Origin: Lentzea indica
Lineage (GTDB): Bacteria > Actinomycetota > Actinomycetes > Mycobacteriales > Pseudonocardiaceae
NCBI RefSeq assembly: GCF_012184385.1
Contig: NZ_VSRL01000030.1
Coordinates: 1-59,077 of the forward strand
DNA: 59,077 nt
Direction: 5' to 3'
This document shows, in pieces, positions 8,042-16,705 of this stretch (positions are counted from its first letter, which is position 1; every line of letters starts with the position of its first letter). The position numbers were made by a program, and so were the translations under genes. Under the pieces are notes generated by a model. That model was not told where the DNA came from. It ran no database searches and saw only the letters and a program-made list of their open reading frames with translations.

Positions 8042-8560
8042 TCAGCTCGCGTTGACGTCGATGCAGGAGTAGAACGCCATCGGGGTGTCGCCGATGTTCC
8101 AGATGGCGAGCACCTTGTGCCGGCCGGCCGACCCCAGGTTCACGCTGTGCGAGACGGTGGCCGGAGGCTGCTGGTTGTTGCCGCTGAACGTCGCGACCTT
8201 GCGGCCGTCGACGAAGTACTCGTAGTCACGAGTGCGGTGGCGTGCCGTGAACGTCCAGTTGAACTTCACCGTGCGGCCGACGTTCGCGACCTTCCACCCC
8301 TTGCTGTCGTTGTTGAGCACGGCGAACTGCGACAGGTTTGCGTGGCAGTTGCGCAGGCCCTTCGGGCCCTCGACGGACTGCGGTTCGTACTGGATGGCCC
8401 CGCAGTCCCTGACAGCGCCACTGGCACATTGCGCCTGACGGCTGGCAGGCGAAGACACATAGCCGTGCGCGAACGCAGTACCGGTGGGGAGAGCCACGAG
8501 GACCAACGGTGCCGCCAGAACGCCTGCCAGAGCGGCAGCAAGCCTGGGTCGATTCTTCAT
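8042..8560 (-). CDS. Secreted AA10 lytic polysaccharide monooxygenase (chitin-binding type)
   Basis: A 172-residue single-domain copper monooxygenase that oxidatively cleaves chitin or cellulose. Signal peptide residues 1-31 end AFA, leaving H32 (HGYVSSP) as the mature N-terminal histidine needed for the copper brace. The second brace histidine is H108 in TARHRTRDYEYF, and F163 in AFYSC occupies the usual axial position. Four cysteines (45, 53, 72, 166) can form two disulfides. There is no separate carbohydrate-binding module. ATG at 8558-8560 follows AAAGGAAG. A DasR-like box lies about 55 bp upstream, linking expression to N-acetylglucosamine. Chitin is the likely substrate by family and regulation; cellulose is possible. 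Confidence 0.93.
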   Translation of the reverse strand: MKNRPRLAAALAGVLAAPLVLVALPTGTAFAHGYVSSPASRQAQCASGAVRDCGAIQYEPQSVEGPKGLRNCHANLSQFAVLNNDSKGWKVANVGRTVKFNWTFTARHRTRDYEYFVDGRKVATFSGNNQQPPATVSHSVNLGSAGRHKVLAIWNIGDTPMAFYSCIDVNAS

Positions 8561-8613
8561 GTGACTTCCTTTGCCTTGATGTGCTTGCGTGCAGTTACAT
8601 CGCGGCGGCGGTT

Positions 8614-8629
8614 GAAGGTCTAGACCATA
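8614..8629 (-). promoter_or_regulatory. DasR-like operator (dre) upstream of the LPMO
   Basis: GAAGGTCTAGACCATA contains the perfect palindromic core GGTCTAGACC of the DasR-responsive element (consensus ACTGGTCTAGACCAGT; 11 of 16 matches here). It lies 54 bp upstream of the LPMO ATG. In streptomycetes DasR represses chitinolytic genes until glucosamine-6-phosphate signals amino-sugar supply. Confidence 0.65.
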
Positions 8630-8771
8630 CCGCGCGTAATCGGGAAGCCACAAGGTGTGTCGGATAGATCAGTCACGTAAGCGATCGGCGCTCAGCTTTC
8701 GGTCGCCGGCGTTTGGTGGCTGAACCGGAGGAGGCGCAAGGCCGTACGCACAGACAGGAGGTGAGGAGCCC

Positions 8772-9242
8772 ATGCGCTTCCTCGGAGTGCTGCTCGGAAT
8801 GGTGCTGCTGCTCACGGGATGTGCGGAGAAGGCGCCGCCACCTGAGAAGTTCCAGTTCACCGCGAAAACCCTGGAGGGCGCGGAGTTCCGCGGTGACAAG
8901 CTCGTCGGCCAGCCTGCCGTGCTGTGGTTCTGGACGCCCTGGTGCCCGTCGTGCAACGCCGAGGCGAAGACCGTCGCGGAGATCGCCAAGCGCCACAACA
9001 AGGTTCAGTTCGTCGGTGTCGCGGCGGAGGACCAGCTCGACGCGATGAAGAAGTTCGTGTCCGACCACGAGATGACCGGGTTTCCGCACCTGGCGGACCT
9101 CGACGGTTCGGTGTGGAAGCGGTTCGGCGTGACCGCTCAGCCCACGTTCGCGTTCGTGCGCACTGACGGCTCGGTGGAACTGCTCACCGGCGCTCCCAGC
9201 GAAGAACAGCTCGACCAGAAGGTCTCCGCATTGGTCCAGTGA
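8772..9242 (+). CDS. TlpA-like thiol-disulfide oxidoreductase lipoprotein
   Basis: A 156-residue membrane-anchored thioredoxin-fold protein. The lipobox LLLTGC ends at C17. The active site is W57-C58-P-S-C61, with the cis-Pro loop AQPTFAFV near residue 125. Such proteins reduce or oxidise thiols of exported proteins, for example during cytochrome c maturation. ATG at 8772 follows AGGAGGTGAGGAG. It is divergent from the LPMO gene across a 211-bp intergenic region. No CcdA partner is nearby. A role in folding of secreted disulfide enzymes is inference. Confidence 0.9.
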   Translation: MRFLGVLLGMVLLLTGCAEKAPPPEKFQFTAKTLEGAEFRGDKLVGQPAVLWFWTPWCPSCNAEAKTVAEIAKRHNKVQFVGVAAEDQLDAMKKFVSDHEMTGFPHLADLDGSVWKRFGVTAQPTFAFVRTDGSVELLTGAPSEEQLDQKVSALVQ

Positions 9243-9389
9243 GATCACCAGGTCCCCCAGCCGCACCATCATCTCAGGAGAAAGACCCTGCGCTGTCGGG
9301 ACCAACGCCTGGTTCGGCGTTGCGATCGGATTCGTATCGTCGGACCGGCCACGTTGCGATGCCGCGTGGCCTTGAGGAGGCAGGTGTCG

Positions 9390-9683
9390 ATGGACTACAT
9401 CCAGGTCTCGCTCGCGGACGCCATTCCGGAGCAGGCCAGGGACTACGCGTCAGCGCGAATCGGCTCGCTGGACCGGTACGCCCCGGACCGTGTCGACTTC
9501 GCGTGGGTCAACCTGACTTCGGACAAGTCCGTGATCCACGCGCACGCCAGGCTCGACCTGAAGTGGGTCGAGGTGCAGGCGTACGCGGAGGCGAACACGG
9601 TCACCGAGGTGATCGATCTGCTGCGGGAACGCATGCGGCGTCAACTCGTCTCGATGCACGACTGCGTGCCCGTGCCCAGCTGA
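9390..9683 (+). CDS. HPF/RaiA-like ribosome-associated domain protein
   Basis: A 97-residue protein with the length and alternating pattern of the N-terminal HPF/RaiA (sigma-54 modulation) domain: YIQVSLADAIPEQARDYASARIGSLDRY, a central AHARLDLK strand, and a C-terminal helix EVIDLLRERMRRQL. It lacks the C-terminal dimerisation domain of long HPF. ATG at 9390 follows GAGGAGG at nine bases. If the fold is right it would bind the small ribosomal subunit during dormancy or stress. The similarity is from pattern only, so the call is tentative. Confidence 0.6.
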   Translation: MDYIQVSLADAIPEQARDYASARIGSLDRYAPDRVDFAWVNLTSDKSVIHAHARLDLKWVEVQAYAEANTVTEVIDLLRERMRRQLVSMHDCVPVPS

Positions 9684-9687
9684 CCTC

Positions 9688-9735
9688 GGTGAACCGAACC
9701 CACCACTCGGCGGCGGACGGGTGGTGGGTTCACCG
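9688..9735 (+). terminator. Hairpin terminator
   Basis: AACCCACCAC (9697-9706) pairs perfectly with GTGGTGGGTT (9721-9730) around a 14-base loop, with partial outer pairing of GGTGAA and TTCACC. It lies just after the HPF-like stop codon and before the YCII gene. Confidence 0.65.
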
Positions 9736-9864
9736 CACCCTTTTCGCGGTTCCCCGCGCCAGGCTCGCGGCCGAGTCGTCGAGCGGATGGATCGACGGGA
9801 TCATGTCGCCATGGTTGTCGATTCCGGCGGCCCGCGTTCGTACAAGGGGCGAAAGGAGACCACC

Positions 9865-10212
9865 ATGACGCAGAAGTACCTGCTCAGCATCTACCAGCCC
9901 GACGGAGAGGTCCCTCCGCCCGAGGTGCTCGACCCGATCATGGAGAACCTGGGGAAGCTCAACGAGGAGATGCAGACCTCGGGCGCCTGGGTGTTCGCGG
10001 TCGGTCTGCACCCGCCGTCGACCGCGACCGTGCTGCGGGCCAAGGACGACGACGTGCTGATGACCGACGGCCCGTTCGTGGAGGGCAAGGAGCACATCGG
10101 CGGTTTCACGGTCATCCAGGCCGCTGATCTGGACGAGGCGCTGGAGTGGGGACGCAGGCTCGCGACCGTGCTCAGCCCGTTGTCGATCGAGGTCAGGCCG
10201 ATCGCGTTCTGA
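9865..10212 (+). CDS. YCII-related (DGPF) protein
   Basis: A 115-residue YCII-domain protein containing the diagnostic T-D-G-P-F motif (residues about 73-77) followed by [13 protein letters not shown] proteins are encoded next to ECF42-type sigma factors in many actinobacteria and are often regulated by them, although their enzymatic role is unproven. ATG at 9865 follows GAAAGGAGA. The stop TGA shares its A with the ATG of the following sigma factor gene, so both are translationally coupled. Confidence 0.9.
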   Translation: MTQKYLLSIYQPDGEVPPPEVLDPIMENLGKLNEEMQTSGAWVFAVGLHPPSTATVLRAKDDDVLMTDGPFVEGKEHIGGFTVIQAADLDEALEWGRRLATVLSPLSIEVRPIAF

Positions 10213-11444
10213 TGATCGAGGAGATCTTCCGCGCGGAGTACGGCCGCGCGGTGTCCGTCCTGACCCGCGTTCTCGGCGACATCGACCTCGCCGAGGAGGC
10301 GGTGCAGGACGCCTTCACCACGGCCGCCGAGCAGTGGCCGGTCAAAGGCGTGCCGCCGGCTCCGGCCGGCTGGATCATCACGACCGCCCGCAACCGTGCG
10401 ATCGACAGGCTGCGCCGCGAGACCAAGGGGCACGAGAAGCACGTGCAGGCCGCACTGCTTCAACACGAGCCGGACGAGGAGGTGGGAGACGTGCCCGACG
10501 ACCGGCTGCGGCTGATCTTCACGTGCTGCCACCCGTCGCTGGCGCTGCAGGCCCAGGTCGCGTTGACGTTGAAACTCCTCGGCGGCCTGACGACGGCGGA
10601 GATCGCCAGGGCGTTCCTGGTGCCGGAACCCACGATGGCGCAACGGATCGTGCGGGCGAAGGGCAAGATCCGCGCGGCCCGCATCCCGTACCGGGTGCCG
10701 CGCGACGCCGACCTGCCAGGACGCCTCAAGGCGGTGCTCGCCGTCGTCTACCTGATCTTCAACGAGGGCTACCTGGACAGGGAGTCCCTCGAGGCGGAGG
10801 CGATCAGGCTCGGCCGGGTGCTGGCGGGGCTCATGCCGGACGAGCCCGAGGTGTGGGGGCTGCTGGCGTTGATGCTGCTCGTCGCGTCACGCCGGCGGGC
10901 ACGGCTGCGCGACGGCGAGATCGTCCTGCTCGAACACCAGGACAGGTCGGAGTGGGACGCGGGCCTGATCGCCGAGGGCCAGGACATCGTGCGCCGCTGC
11001 CTGCGCTGGAACCAGCCGGGCCCGTACCAGATCCAGGCCGCGATCAACGCCGTGCACAGCGATCCGCCGACCGACTGGCACCAGGTCGTGGCGCTCTACG
11101 ACCAGCTGATGGCGATCACGCCGAGCCCGGTCGTGGCACTGCATCGCGCGGTCGCGGTCGCGGAGGTCGAGGGTCCGGAGAAGGCGCTGCACGAGGTCGA
11201 CGCGCTCGAACTCGACCGCTACCACCTGTTCCACGCCGTCCGTGCGGATCTGTTGACGCGGCTCGGCAGAGACCCGGTCGCGGCGCTGGAGGCCGCGCTC
11301 GAACGGGCTGAGCACCCCGCCGAACGCGACCTCCTGCGCAAGCGGCTAGGTCTTGCGGCGGCGGACCAGCAGGATCACGCCGACGAGCACGATCAGCACG
11401 ACCACGATCCACAACCAGGCGGGAACGCCACCGGACTCCGATGA
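10212..11444 (+). CDS. ECF42-type RNA polymerase sigma factor with C-terminal helical extension
   Basis: A 410-residue sigma-70 factor. Region 2 is at residues about 5-70 ([29 protein letters not shown]), and region 4 at about 110-165 ([32 protein letters not shown]). A long C-terminal TPR-like extension characteristic of ECF42 follows (YNAI-like [26 protein letters not shown]). ECF42 has no anti-sigma factor; the extension is thought to regulate it. The upstream DGPF gene is its usual partner. The last 33 residues, after RKRLG, run antisense through the end of copC and form a His/Asp-rich tail ([15 protein letters not shown]), longer than the family's usual end. The stop codon near 11346 seems to have been lost. 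Confidence 0.92.
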   Translation: MIEEIFRAEYGRAVSVLTRVLGDIDLAEEAVQDAFTTAAEQWPVKGVPPAPAGWIITTARNRAIDRLRRETKGHEKHVQAALLQHEPDEEVGDVPDDRLRLIFTCCHPSLALQAQVALTLKLLGGLTTAEIARAFLVPEPTMAQRIVRAKGKIRAARIPYRVPRDADLPGRLKAVLAVVYLIFNEGYLDRESLEAEAIRLGRVLAGLMPDEPEVWGLLALMLLVASRRRARLRDGEIVLLEHQDRSEWDAGLIAEGQDIVRRCLRWNQPGPYQIQAAINAVHSDPPTDWHQVVALYDQLMAITPSPVVALHRAVAVAEVEGPEKALHEVDALELDRYHLFHAVRADLLTRLGRDPVAALEAALERAEHPAERDLLRKRLGLAAADQQDHADEHDQHDHDPQPGGNATGLR

Positions 11445-11891
11445 CGTGGTCGACGGGGGAGCGTTGGACACCGGCGCGCTCATCGTCACGGAGGAGGTCG
11501 GGGCTTCGGACGACGTCTGCGCCGCGACGTTCATCGTGAAGGTGAACGTGCCCGTGATGACGTCACCGTCGTCGGACTGCGCGCGCCACGCAAGCGTGTG
11601 CGCACCCGCCTTGGCCGCGGCGGAGTCGACCGTCGCGGTGATCGTCTTGTCGACGGCGTGCGCCTGGGTGACCGGCCACTTGGCGCCGTCGGGTCCCGTG
11701 ATGGTGACCGCGTCGCCGTCGGGCAGGCTGATGACGCCGCTGAACGTCAGCTCGATCTGCTGGGGCGGGGTGTCGAGTGCCGCGCCGGACGCCGGACTGC
11801 TGCTCTTGAGCTCGGCGTGGGCCTGCGCGGGGACGGCCACGGCCGTCGCGGCGAGCAGTGCCAGCACGAGCATGCTGAAGTAACGCCTCAC
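11346..11891 (-). CDS. CopC-domain copper-binding membrane-anchored protein
   Basis: A 181-residue exported protein. The signal peptide ends PAQA, exposing mature [15 protein letters not shown], whose N-terminal histidine is a copper ligand in the CopC family. The beta-sandwich continues to GTFTFTMNV, followed by a Ser/Thr-rich linker, one membrane helix ([17 protein letters not shown]) and a cytoplasmic RRRKT tail. GTG at 11891 is chosen because it gives an RR-containing n-region; ATG at 11873 is possible. No copD gene is adjacent. It binds or buffers copper outside the membrane and could help supply copper enzymes such as the LPMO, but that link is inference. Its 3' end overlaps the sigma factor gene by 99 bp. 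Confidence 0.9.
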   Translation of the reverse strand: MRRYFSMLVLALLAATAVAVPAQAHAELKSSSPASGAALDTPPQQIELTFSGVISLPDGDAVTITGPDGAKWPVTQAHAVDKTITATVDSAAAKAGAHTLAWRAQSDDGDVITGTFTFTMNVAAQTSSEAPTSSVTMSAPVSNAPPSTTSSESGGVPAWLWIVVVLIVLVGVILLVRRRKT

Positions 11892-11986
11892 GTGCGCAGA
11901 GTAATGGCCCGCATGCGGTAAGGGATTCCTTATCGGATTGGACAGGGTCGTTGCCTCCCGGCAGGGTGCCGATTTCACTGACCGGC

Positions 11987-12496
11987 ATGCACGACTTCCT
12001 CCACGTGCTCTACGAGGACCACCACCACAGTCTGCTGAACTACGCGACCCGGCTGACCGGAGACCGCGCGGCCGCCGAGGACGTGGTGCAGGAGACCTTC
12101 CTGCGGGCGTGGCGGCATCCCGAATCGTTCGCCGACGGGTCGTCCGCTCGCGGCTGGCTGATCACGGTGGCGCGCAACGTCGTCATCGACAGGGCACGGG
12201 CCAGGACGGTGCGGCCGCACGAGACCGGCGAGCACGAACCGGAACCGATACCGGATCACGCGCAGCACGTCGTCGACTCGTTGGTGATGGGAACCGTGCT
12301 CGCGTCACTGTCCTATGAACACCGGCGCGTGCTCACCGAGCTCTACTACAACGGCCGCACGTACACCGAGGCTGCTGTGTGTCTGGGCGTGCCGACCGGG
12401 ACGGTGAAGTCCCGCTCGCACTACGCGTTGTGCGAGCTGCGCCGGGCGTTCCAGCTCGAACCTGGCCAGATCCTCGCACCGCGGCCGACCGGTTGA
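11987..12496 (+). CDS. ECF RNA polymerase sigma factor (SigL/SigK-like)
   Basis: A 169-residue sigma factor with region 2 (DRAAAEDVVQETFLRAWRH, GWLITVARNVVIDRARA) and region 4 (SYEHRRVLTELYYNGRTYTEAAVCLGVPTGTVKSRSHYAL). The ATG at 11987 is preferred over one at 11951 because the shorter form begins with the expected region-2 helix. It is divergent from copC. No anti-sigma gene follows (the next gene is convergent), so its regulator is elsewhere or it is controlled transcriptionally. Proximity to copC suggests an envelope or metal stress link, which is inference. Confidence 0.9.
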   Translation: MHDFLHVLYEDHHHSLLNYATRLTGDRAAAEDVVQETFLRAWRHPESFADGSSARGWLITVARNVVIDRARARTVRPHETGEHEPEPIPDHAQHVVDSLVMGTVLASLSYEHRRVLTELYYNGRTYTEAAVCLGVPTGTVKSRSHYALCELRRAFQLEPGQILAPRPTG

Positions 12497-12503
12497 GCCG
12501 CGG

Positions 12504-13682
12504 TCACGCCACCGGTTGCGGGACCCGTGGCGTGAGTTGAACCAGCGACAACGCGCACGCGAGTGCGGCGGCCACTCCGGCGGCGATCACCGGCGCGACC
12601 TGTTCGAAGTCGTACAGCAGGGTGCTCAGCATCGGCCCGATGATGAACGTCAGCCCGTAAGTGGCGTTGACCAGTCCGGCCACCAGGCCTTGGCGCTTCG
12701 GTCCGACGCCGAGCGAGGCCGCCGCGGCGAACCCGGAGACCGCCAGGCCGAGTCCGACCGCCACCACCAGGAACGCCACCGCCGCCAGCCACAACGACGT
12801 CGCAACCGCCAGAACCGCGTAGCCGGCCATCGCGATCGGCGCACCGGTGCGCATCAACCGGGCGGCAGGCCACTTCACCAGCGGCACGACCACGCCCTGC
12901 GTCATGACGAGCCCGAGGGCGGAGACGAGCAGCACGCCGCCGACAGCGAACGAAGAGGTGGTGAACTCCAGCCGTTCCCTGACCAGCAACGCGACGACGA
13001 CCTGCGCAAGTCCGAACGACAGGTACATCAGGAACCCGACGCCGAAGGCGGGCAACAGCTCCCACGGCCGCGTTTGGACCGTCTGCTGCGGACGTTCGAC
13101 GGGCGGCTTGAAGACGAGGAGGACCACGACCGCGAGCAGCAGAGCGATCACCGGCGCGAGGTACAGCGGCAACATCAGCGACACCACCGCGAGCGCGCCA
13201 CCGACCGGCGGTCCGATCACGGCGGAAAGTCCTTGCGCCGCACCGACCAGGCCGACGGCTCGAGTGCGTTCCCCTTCGCCCACCGTGACGGTGCCCGCGA
13301 CGGCGAGCGCGGCGACCGGCAGCACCGCGAGCCCGGCACTCAACAGGAAGCTGCGGAACACCAGCATGAACGTGAACGCGAGGCCGGGCGTCAGCGTTTC
13401 GTCGAGGCCGAACGTCACCGCCGCGGCGAACCCGGCCAGCCCGGCCACGCACAGGACGAGCCCGGCGATCAGCACGGCACGCAGCCCGATGGCGTCGAGA
13501 GCCAGTCCCCAGAGCGGGCTCGCCAGGGTGAACGCCACGGAGGCGATCGTGAGCACGAGCCCCAGCTGGGTCGCGGTGAGGTTGAGATCGTTGGACAGCG
13601 GCGCGAAGATCGGTGTGAGCAGCTGCTGCGCCGAATACATCACCGCCAGTGCAACCAGCACGGGCGACAAGGATCTGAGCAC
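12504..13682 (-). CDS. MFS transporter (drug/metabolite efflux type)
   Basis: A 392-residue major facilitator with about 12 hydrophobic segments. The first loop region reads SPLWGLALDAIGLR, a weak motif A, and motif C-like GLVGAAQGLSAVIGPPVGG is near residue 150, typical of drug/proton antiporters. GTG at 13682 is preceded by AGGGGG at five bases. It converges with the ECF sigma gene, leaving only seven bases between stops, and is divergent from the RsbW-like pair. Substrate unknown. Confidence 0.88.
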   Translation of the reverse strand: MLRSLSPVLVALAVMYSAQQLLTPIFAPLSNDLNLTATQLGLVLTIASVAFTLASPLWGLALDAIGLRAVLIAGLVLCVAGLAGFAAAVTFGLDETLTPGLAFTFMLVFRSFLLSAGLAVLPVAALAVAGTVTVGEGERTRAVGLVGAAQGLSAVIGPPVGGALAVVSLMLPLYLAPVIALLLAVVVLLVFKPPVERPQQTVQTRPWELLPAFGVGFLMYLSFGLAQVVVALLVRERLEFTTSSFAVGGVLLVSALGLVMTQGVVVPLVKWPAARLMRTGAPIAMAGYAVLAVATSLWLAAVAFLVVAVGLGLAVSGFAAAASLGVGPKRQGLVAGLVNATYGLTFIIGPMLSTLLYDFEQVAPVIAAGVAAALACALSLVQLTPRVPQPVA

Positions 13683-13810
13683 GCGGTTCCCCCTGGAGTT
13701 GCGGCGGCGTGATCAGATTAACCGGAGTTCAAGCTTGTGAACTCGTTGGTTTGGCGGCCGATGCAATCGGGTAACCCGCCCCCGAACTGATCAACTGACC
13801 GAGGAGCGGT

Positions 13811-14206
13811 TTGGCGCGCGACCAGGCAGCGAGGACGGGCGAGGCGGCACACCTCCCACTGGGCAGGCAGCGGCCGTCACTCGCGACCGTCCGGCGCTGG
13901 GTGCGCCTGGAGCTGATGGGCGAGAACACCGACTGCGTCGCCGACGTGCTGTTGGTGGTCAACGAACTCGTCAGCAACGCCTACCGCTACACCTCGGAAC
14001 CGTCGTTCCTGCGCGTGGTCGTGGAGAAGTCCAGGTTCCGCGTCGAGATCGCGCACGATGCCCGCGCCCACCCGCCGCTGCGCAAGGTCTCCCGTCCACA
14101 GCGGGGATATGGCCTGGTCCTGGTCGCGCGGCTGTCCGATCGCTGGGGCGTGGACAGGGCGCACGGAGGTACTGTGGTGTGGGCCGATCTTCCGAGGCGA
14201 CCGTGA
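13811..14206 (+). CDS. RsbW-like HATPase (anti-sigma regulatory type) 1
   Basis: A 131-residue GHKL ATPase. The N-box helix is VLLVVNELVSNAYRYT (residues about 45-60), and a G-box is seen in RPQRGYGLVLVARLSDRWG. These small actinobacterial RsbW/SpoIIAB-like proteins bind or phosphorylate anti-anti-sigma partners or act in light and stress signalling. It starts with TTG at 13811 after GAGGAG. A related ATPase gene follows at 14289. No STAS partner gene is in the window. Confidence 0.8.
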   Translation: MARDQAARTGEAAHLPLGRQRPSLATVRRWVRLELMGENTDCVADVLLVVNELVSNAYRYTSEPSFLRVVVEKSRFRVEIAHDARAHPPLRKVSRPQRGYGLVLVARLSDRWGVDRAHGGTVVWADLPRRP

Positions 14207-14288
14207 TTCCAGTTCGAAGGGTTTCGATTTACGCGCTCGTGGGTACGGATCCTCGTGCCTTGAACGAACAGGGCGCGGGGAGATGCTG

Positions 14289-14690
14289 ATGGGTATTGCA
14301 GGACGGTCCAGCGAACGACTGGACCTCGTCCTACCGGAGGGAATCCTGCCGCTCGCGAACGTGCGAGCGGAGGTGCGCCGCCTTCTGCTGGGGATGCACG
14401 AGAACGTGGTGGTCGACGTGATGGTCGTTGCCACGGAACTCGTGAGCAACGCCTACCACCACGCCGCCGCACCACGTCGTGCCCGAATCCTTCGCCTGCC
14501 AGAACGCGAGGTCGTGCGGGTGGAGGTCGACGACGGAACGCCCGGCCGCTTCCCGCAGCTCGGGCGGATGGGGTTCCTGGGGCGGCGGCAGCGCGGGTTG
14601 TTGCTGGTGAACGGTTTGGCGCAGGTGTGGGGTCACTACCGGTACCCCGACTCGAAGACCGTGTGGGCGGACGTGTCCTCGGTCAGATGA
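14289..14690 (+). CDS. RsbW-like HATPase (anti-sigma regulatory type) 2
   Basis: A 133-residue GHKL ATPase with N-box VMVVATELVSNAYHHA (residues about 42-57) and a degenerate glycine-rich segment RRQRGLLLVNGLAQVWG. ATG at 14289 follows GGGGAG at seven bases; an in-frame ATG at 14283 is also possible. It is a paralog of the gene at 13811 and probably cotranscribed, with a gap of about 80 bp. Its last eight bases overlap the convergent beta-lactamase gene. Loss of part of the ATP lid suggests it may bind rather than phosphorylate a partner; this is inference. Confidence 0.8.
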   Translation: MGIAGRSSERLDLVLPEGILPLANVRAEVRRLLLGMHENVVVDVMVVATELVSNAYHHAAAPRRARILRLPEREVVRVEVDDGTPGRFPQLGRMGFLGRRQRGLLLVNGLAQVWGHYRYPDSKTVWADVSSVR

Positions 14691-15573
14691 GGGTCTTGAC
14701 GACGTAGGCGGTGGCCTCGGCGATGAGAGCCTCGTCGTACTTGGCGTCCGCGGAAGACCTGCTCGACATGATCGCGATCAGGATCGGCTCCCGGCCGGGC
14801 GGCCACACGACGGCGATGTCGTTGGCCGTGCCGTAGTCGCCGGTGCCGGTCTTGCTCGCGACCTTGCTGCCCTGCGGCACGCCCGCCCGGATGCGCTTGG
14901 CTCCGGTGACCGAGCGTTCCAGCAGGTCCTTCAGGAAGTCGCGCTTCTCAGGTGGGAGGGCGTCTCCGAGCACGAGCCGCTGGTAATCCGTGCCGAGCGA
15001 GCGCGGGGTGGCGGTGTCTCGCGGGTCGCCGGGCGTCGCTTCCGTGATGGCGGGCTCGACGCGGTCCATGCGGGTCTCGTTGTCGCCGAGCTCGCGCAGG
15101 TACCTGGTGAGCTCCGCGGGGCCGCCGAGGTCGCGGAGCAGCAGGTTGCCCGCCGTGCCGTCGCTGAACCGGACCGCGGCGTCGCACAGGTCGCGGAGCT
15201 TCATGCCGGTCTGGACGTGCTGCTTGGTGATGGCCGAGCTCTTCATCAGGTCGGCCTCGGTGTAGGTGATGACGGTGTCCAGGTGCGTCATCGGGTTGCG
15301 GTGCAGAACGGCGGCCGCGGCGAGGCCCTTGAACGTCGAGCAGAAGGCGAACCGTTCGTCCGCCCTGTGCTCGATCGTGCCGACGCCGGCCGCGTAGACG
15401 CCCAGCCGTGCGTCGAACTTCTTCTCCAGCTCGAACAGCGCGTCGTGCCGTACGGGTGTTGCGCTGGTCGTCGTTGTGGTCGTTGTCGGTGCCAGGGCAG
15501 GGGGTTGGTTGGCCGCGCAGCCGGCGAGAGGGAGCAGGGCGAGCGTTTTGAGCATGGTGCGTCGAGCGGTCAC
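14683..15573 (-). CDS. Class A beta-lactamase, lipoprotein
   Basis: A 296-residue penicillinase-type serine hydrolase. Residues 4-9 RRTMLK resemble a twin-arginine motif, and a lipobox LAGC ends at C19. A Pro/Thr linker with seven threonines follows. Catalytic motifs: S79-T-F-K82, S137-D-G139 (Ambler SDN), E173 in RVEPAIT (Ambler E166), and K241-T-G243. The usual Asn after the catalytic Glu (EPxLN) is Thr177 here, an atypical change that could affect deacylation. GTG at 15573 is used; ATG at residue 7 is an alternative. It hydrolyses penams if active. No regulator is adjacent. Confidence 0.92.
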   Translation of the reverse strand: MTARRTMLKTLALLPLAGCAANQPPALAPTTTTTTTSATPVRHDALFELEKKFDARLGVYAAGVGTIEHRADERFAFCSTFKGLAAAAVLHRNPMTHLDTVITYTEADLMKSSAITKQHVQTGMKLRDLCDAAVRFSDGTAGNLLLRDLGGPAELTRYLRELGDNETRMDRVEPAITEATPGDPRDTATPRSLGTDYQRLVLGDALPPEKRDFLKDLLERSVTGAKRIRAGVPQGSKVASKTGTGDYGTANDIAVVWPPGREPILIAIMSSRSSADAKYDEALIAEATAYVVKTLI

Positions 15574-15589
15574 CCGTCCACGTTATCGA

Positions 15590-16705
15590 TCACTCCACCA
15601 GACGGATCCCCGGATGGCGCGGCCGGTCGAACAGCTTCGTGCCGCGGTGCTTGAGGTGCAGGTCGAAGAACGCGGCCACGTAGTCGTGCTGGGCCTTCAG
15701 CGCATCCCGCGGGTTGATCGTCCCGATGAGACCTGCGCGGCGTTCCGGCGTGACCTGAGCGATCTGCGGCACCGACCACTGCAGGTCGCTGAACCCGAAG
15801 TGCGCGCCGTCGTCCAGGTGCACGTCCCGCTTCCAGCCGCGCTGGTTCGGCCAGAAGTCGGCCCACGTCCGGGTCAGGCTCGTGTCCACGTGCGAGAGTT
15901 CCCGCTCGCCCATGTCACCGCCGAACAGCAGGAACGGCCGGTCCAGGCCCTTGGTGACCACCTCGCCGGGCGCGTAGGTGCCGCCGTCGCCGGTGTGCTC
16001 CATCGCGCCGTCGATGTTGATGCCCGCGTCGAACCGCCGGTCGCGCACCATCGTCTCGCCTGCCGTGTAACCGCCGAACGAGTGCCCTGCGATGCCGACC
16101 CGGCTCGTGTCGGCCCACCTGTGCAGGCCCGGCACCTTGTCGAGCACGAACCGCATGTCGGCGACCCGCGTGTCGATGACCTTTTTCATCGTTTCCGGGC
16201 TGCCGTCGGTCTGGCCGAACTCGACGCGGTTGCCGGGGAACTCCACGAGCAGGCTTTCGTACGTGTGGCTCACGGTCACCACGACATAGCCGCGGCTCGC
16301 CAGGTCGTCAGCGGTGCTCGCGTAGAACTCGCGTGGTGCCTGAAGTCCCGGTGAGAACAGCACAACAGGCCATTTGCCCGGCACTGCCGGCGCGTCCACT
16401 CGGGCCTGTCGCAGCGTGCCGGACCAGTTGACCGTCCCGGCGGGAACGTCGAGGAACGCCGGGCTGGAGAGGATCGGGTCCGCCGCCGTGGCGAAGCCCG
16501 GGGCCAGCCACGGCGCCTGCTGTCCCTTGCGCTGGGCCGGATAGCTGACGGTCACCATCAGTTCCCGGTTCTTCGACGGCTGGAACGGGTCGAGGCGCGC
16601 GGAATCGGTGAGGTGAGCGTCGAACGTGCCGACCGAGAACGGGCCGCTGAGCTGCGGCGATATCAAGGTTGACGCGGCAAGGGCAGCCGCCATCAGCAGG
16701 TGCAT
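15590..16705 (-). CDS. Secreted PAF-acetylhydrolase-like alpha/beta hydrolase
   Basis: A 371-residue exported esterase/lipase. The signal peptide covers residues about 1-18. The nucleophile elbow is GHSFGG (about residue 201), with Asp in NIDGAM or nearby and His in DGAHFGFSD. The core MVTVSYPAQRKGQ and VVLFSPGLQAPREFY matches the platelet-activating factor acetylhydrolase/dienelactone hydrolase-like family seen in actinobacteria, which act on short acyl esters or polyesters. ATG at 16705 follows AAGGGGG at nine bases. It is 16 bp downstream of nothing coding on its own strand and divergent from the sugar ABC operon. Confidence 0.85.
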   Translation of the reverse strand: MHLLMAAALAASTLISPQLSGPFSVGTFDAHLTDSARLDPFQPSKNRELMVTVSYPAQRKGQQAPWLAPGFATAADPILSSPAFLDVPAGTVNWSGTLRQARVDAPAVPGKWPVVLFSPGLQAPREFYASTADDLASRGYVVVTVSHTYESLLVEFPGNRVEFGQTDGSPETMKKVIDTRVADMRFVLDKVPGLHRWADTSRVGIAGHSFGGYTAGETMVRDRRFDAGINIDGAMEHTGDGGTYAPGEVVTKGLDRPFLLFGGDMGERELSHVDTSLTRTWADFWPNQRGWKRDVHLDDGAHFGFSDLQWSVPQIAQVTPERRAGLIGTINPRDALKAQHDYVAAFFDLHLKHRGTKLFDRPRHPGIRLVE

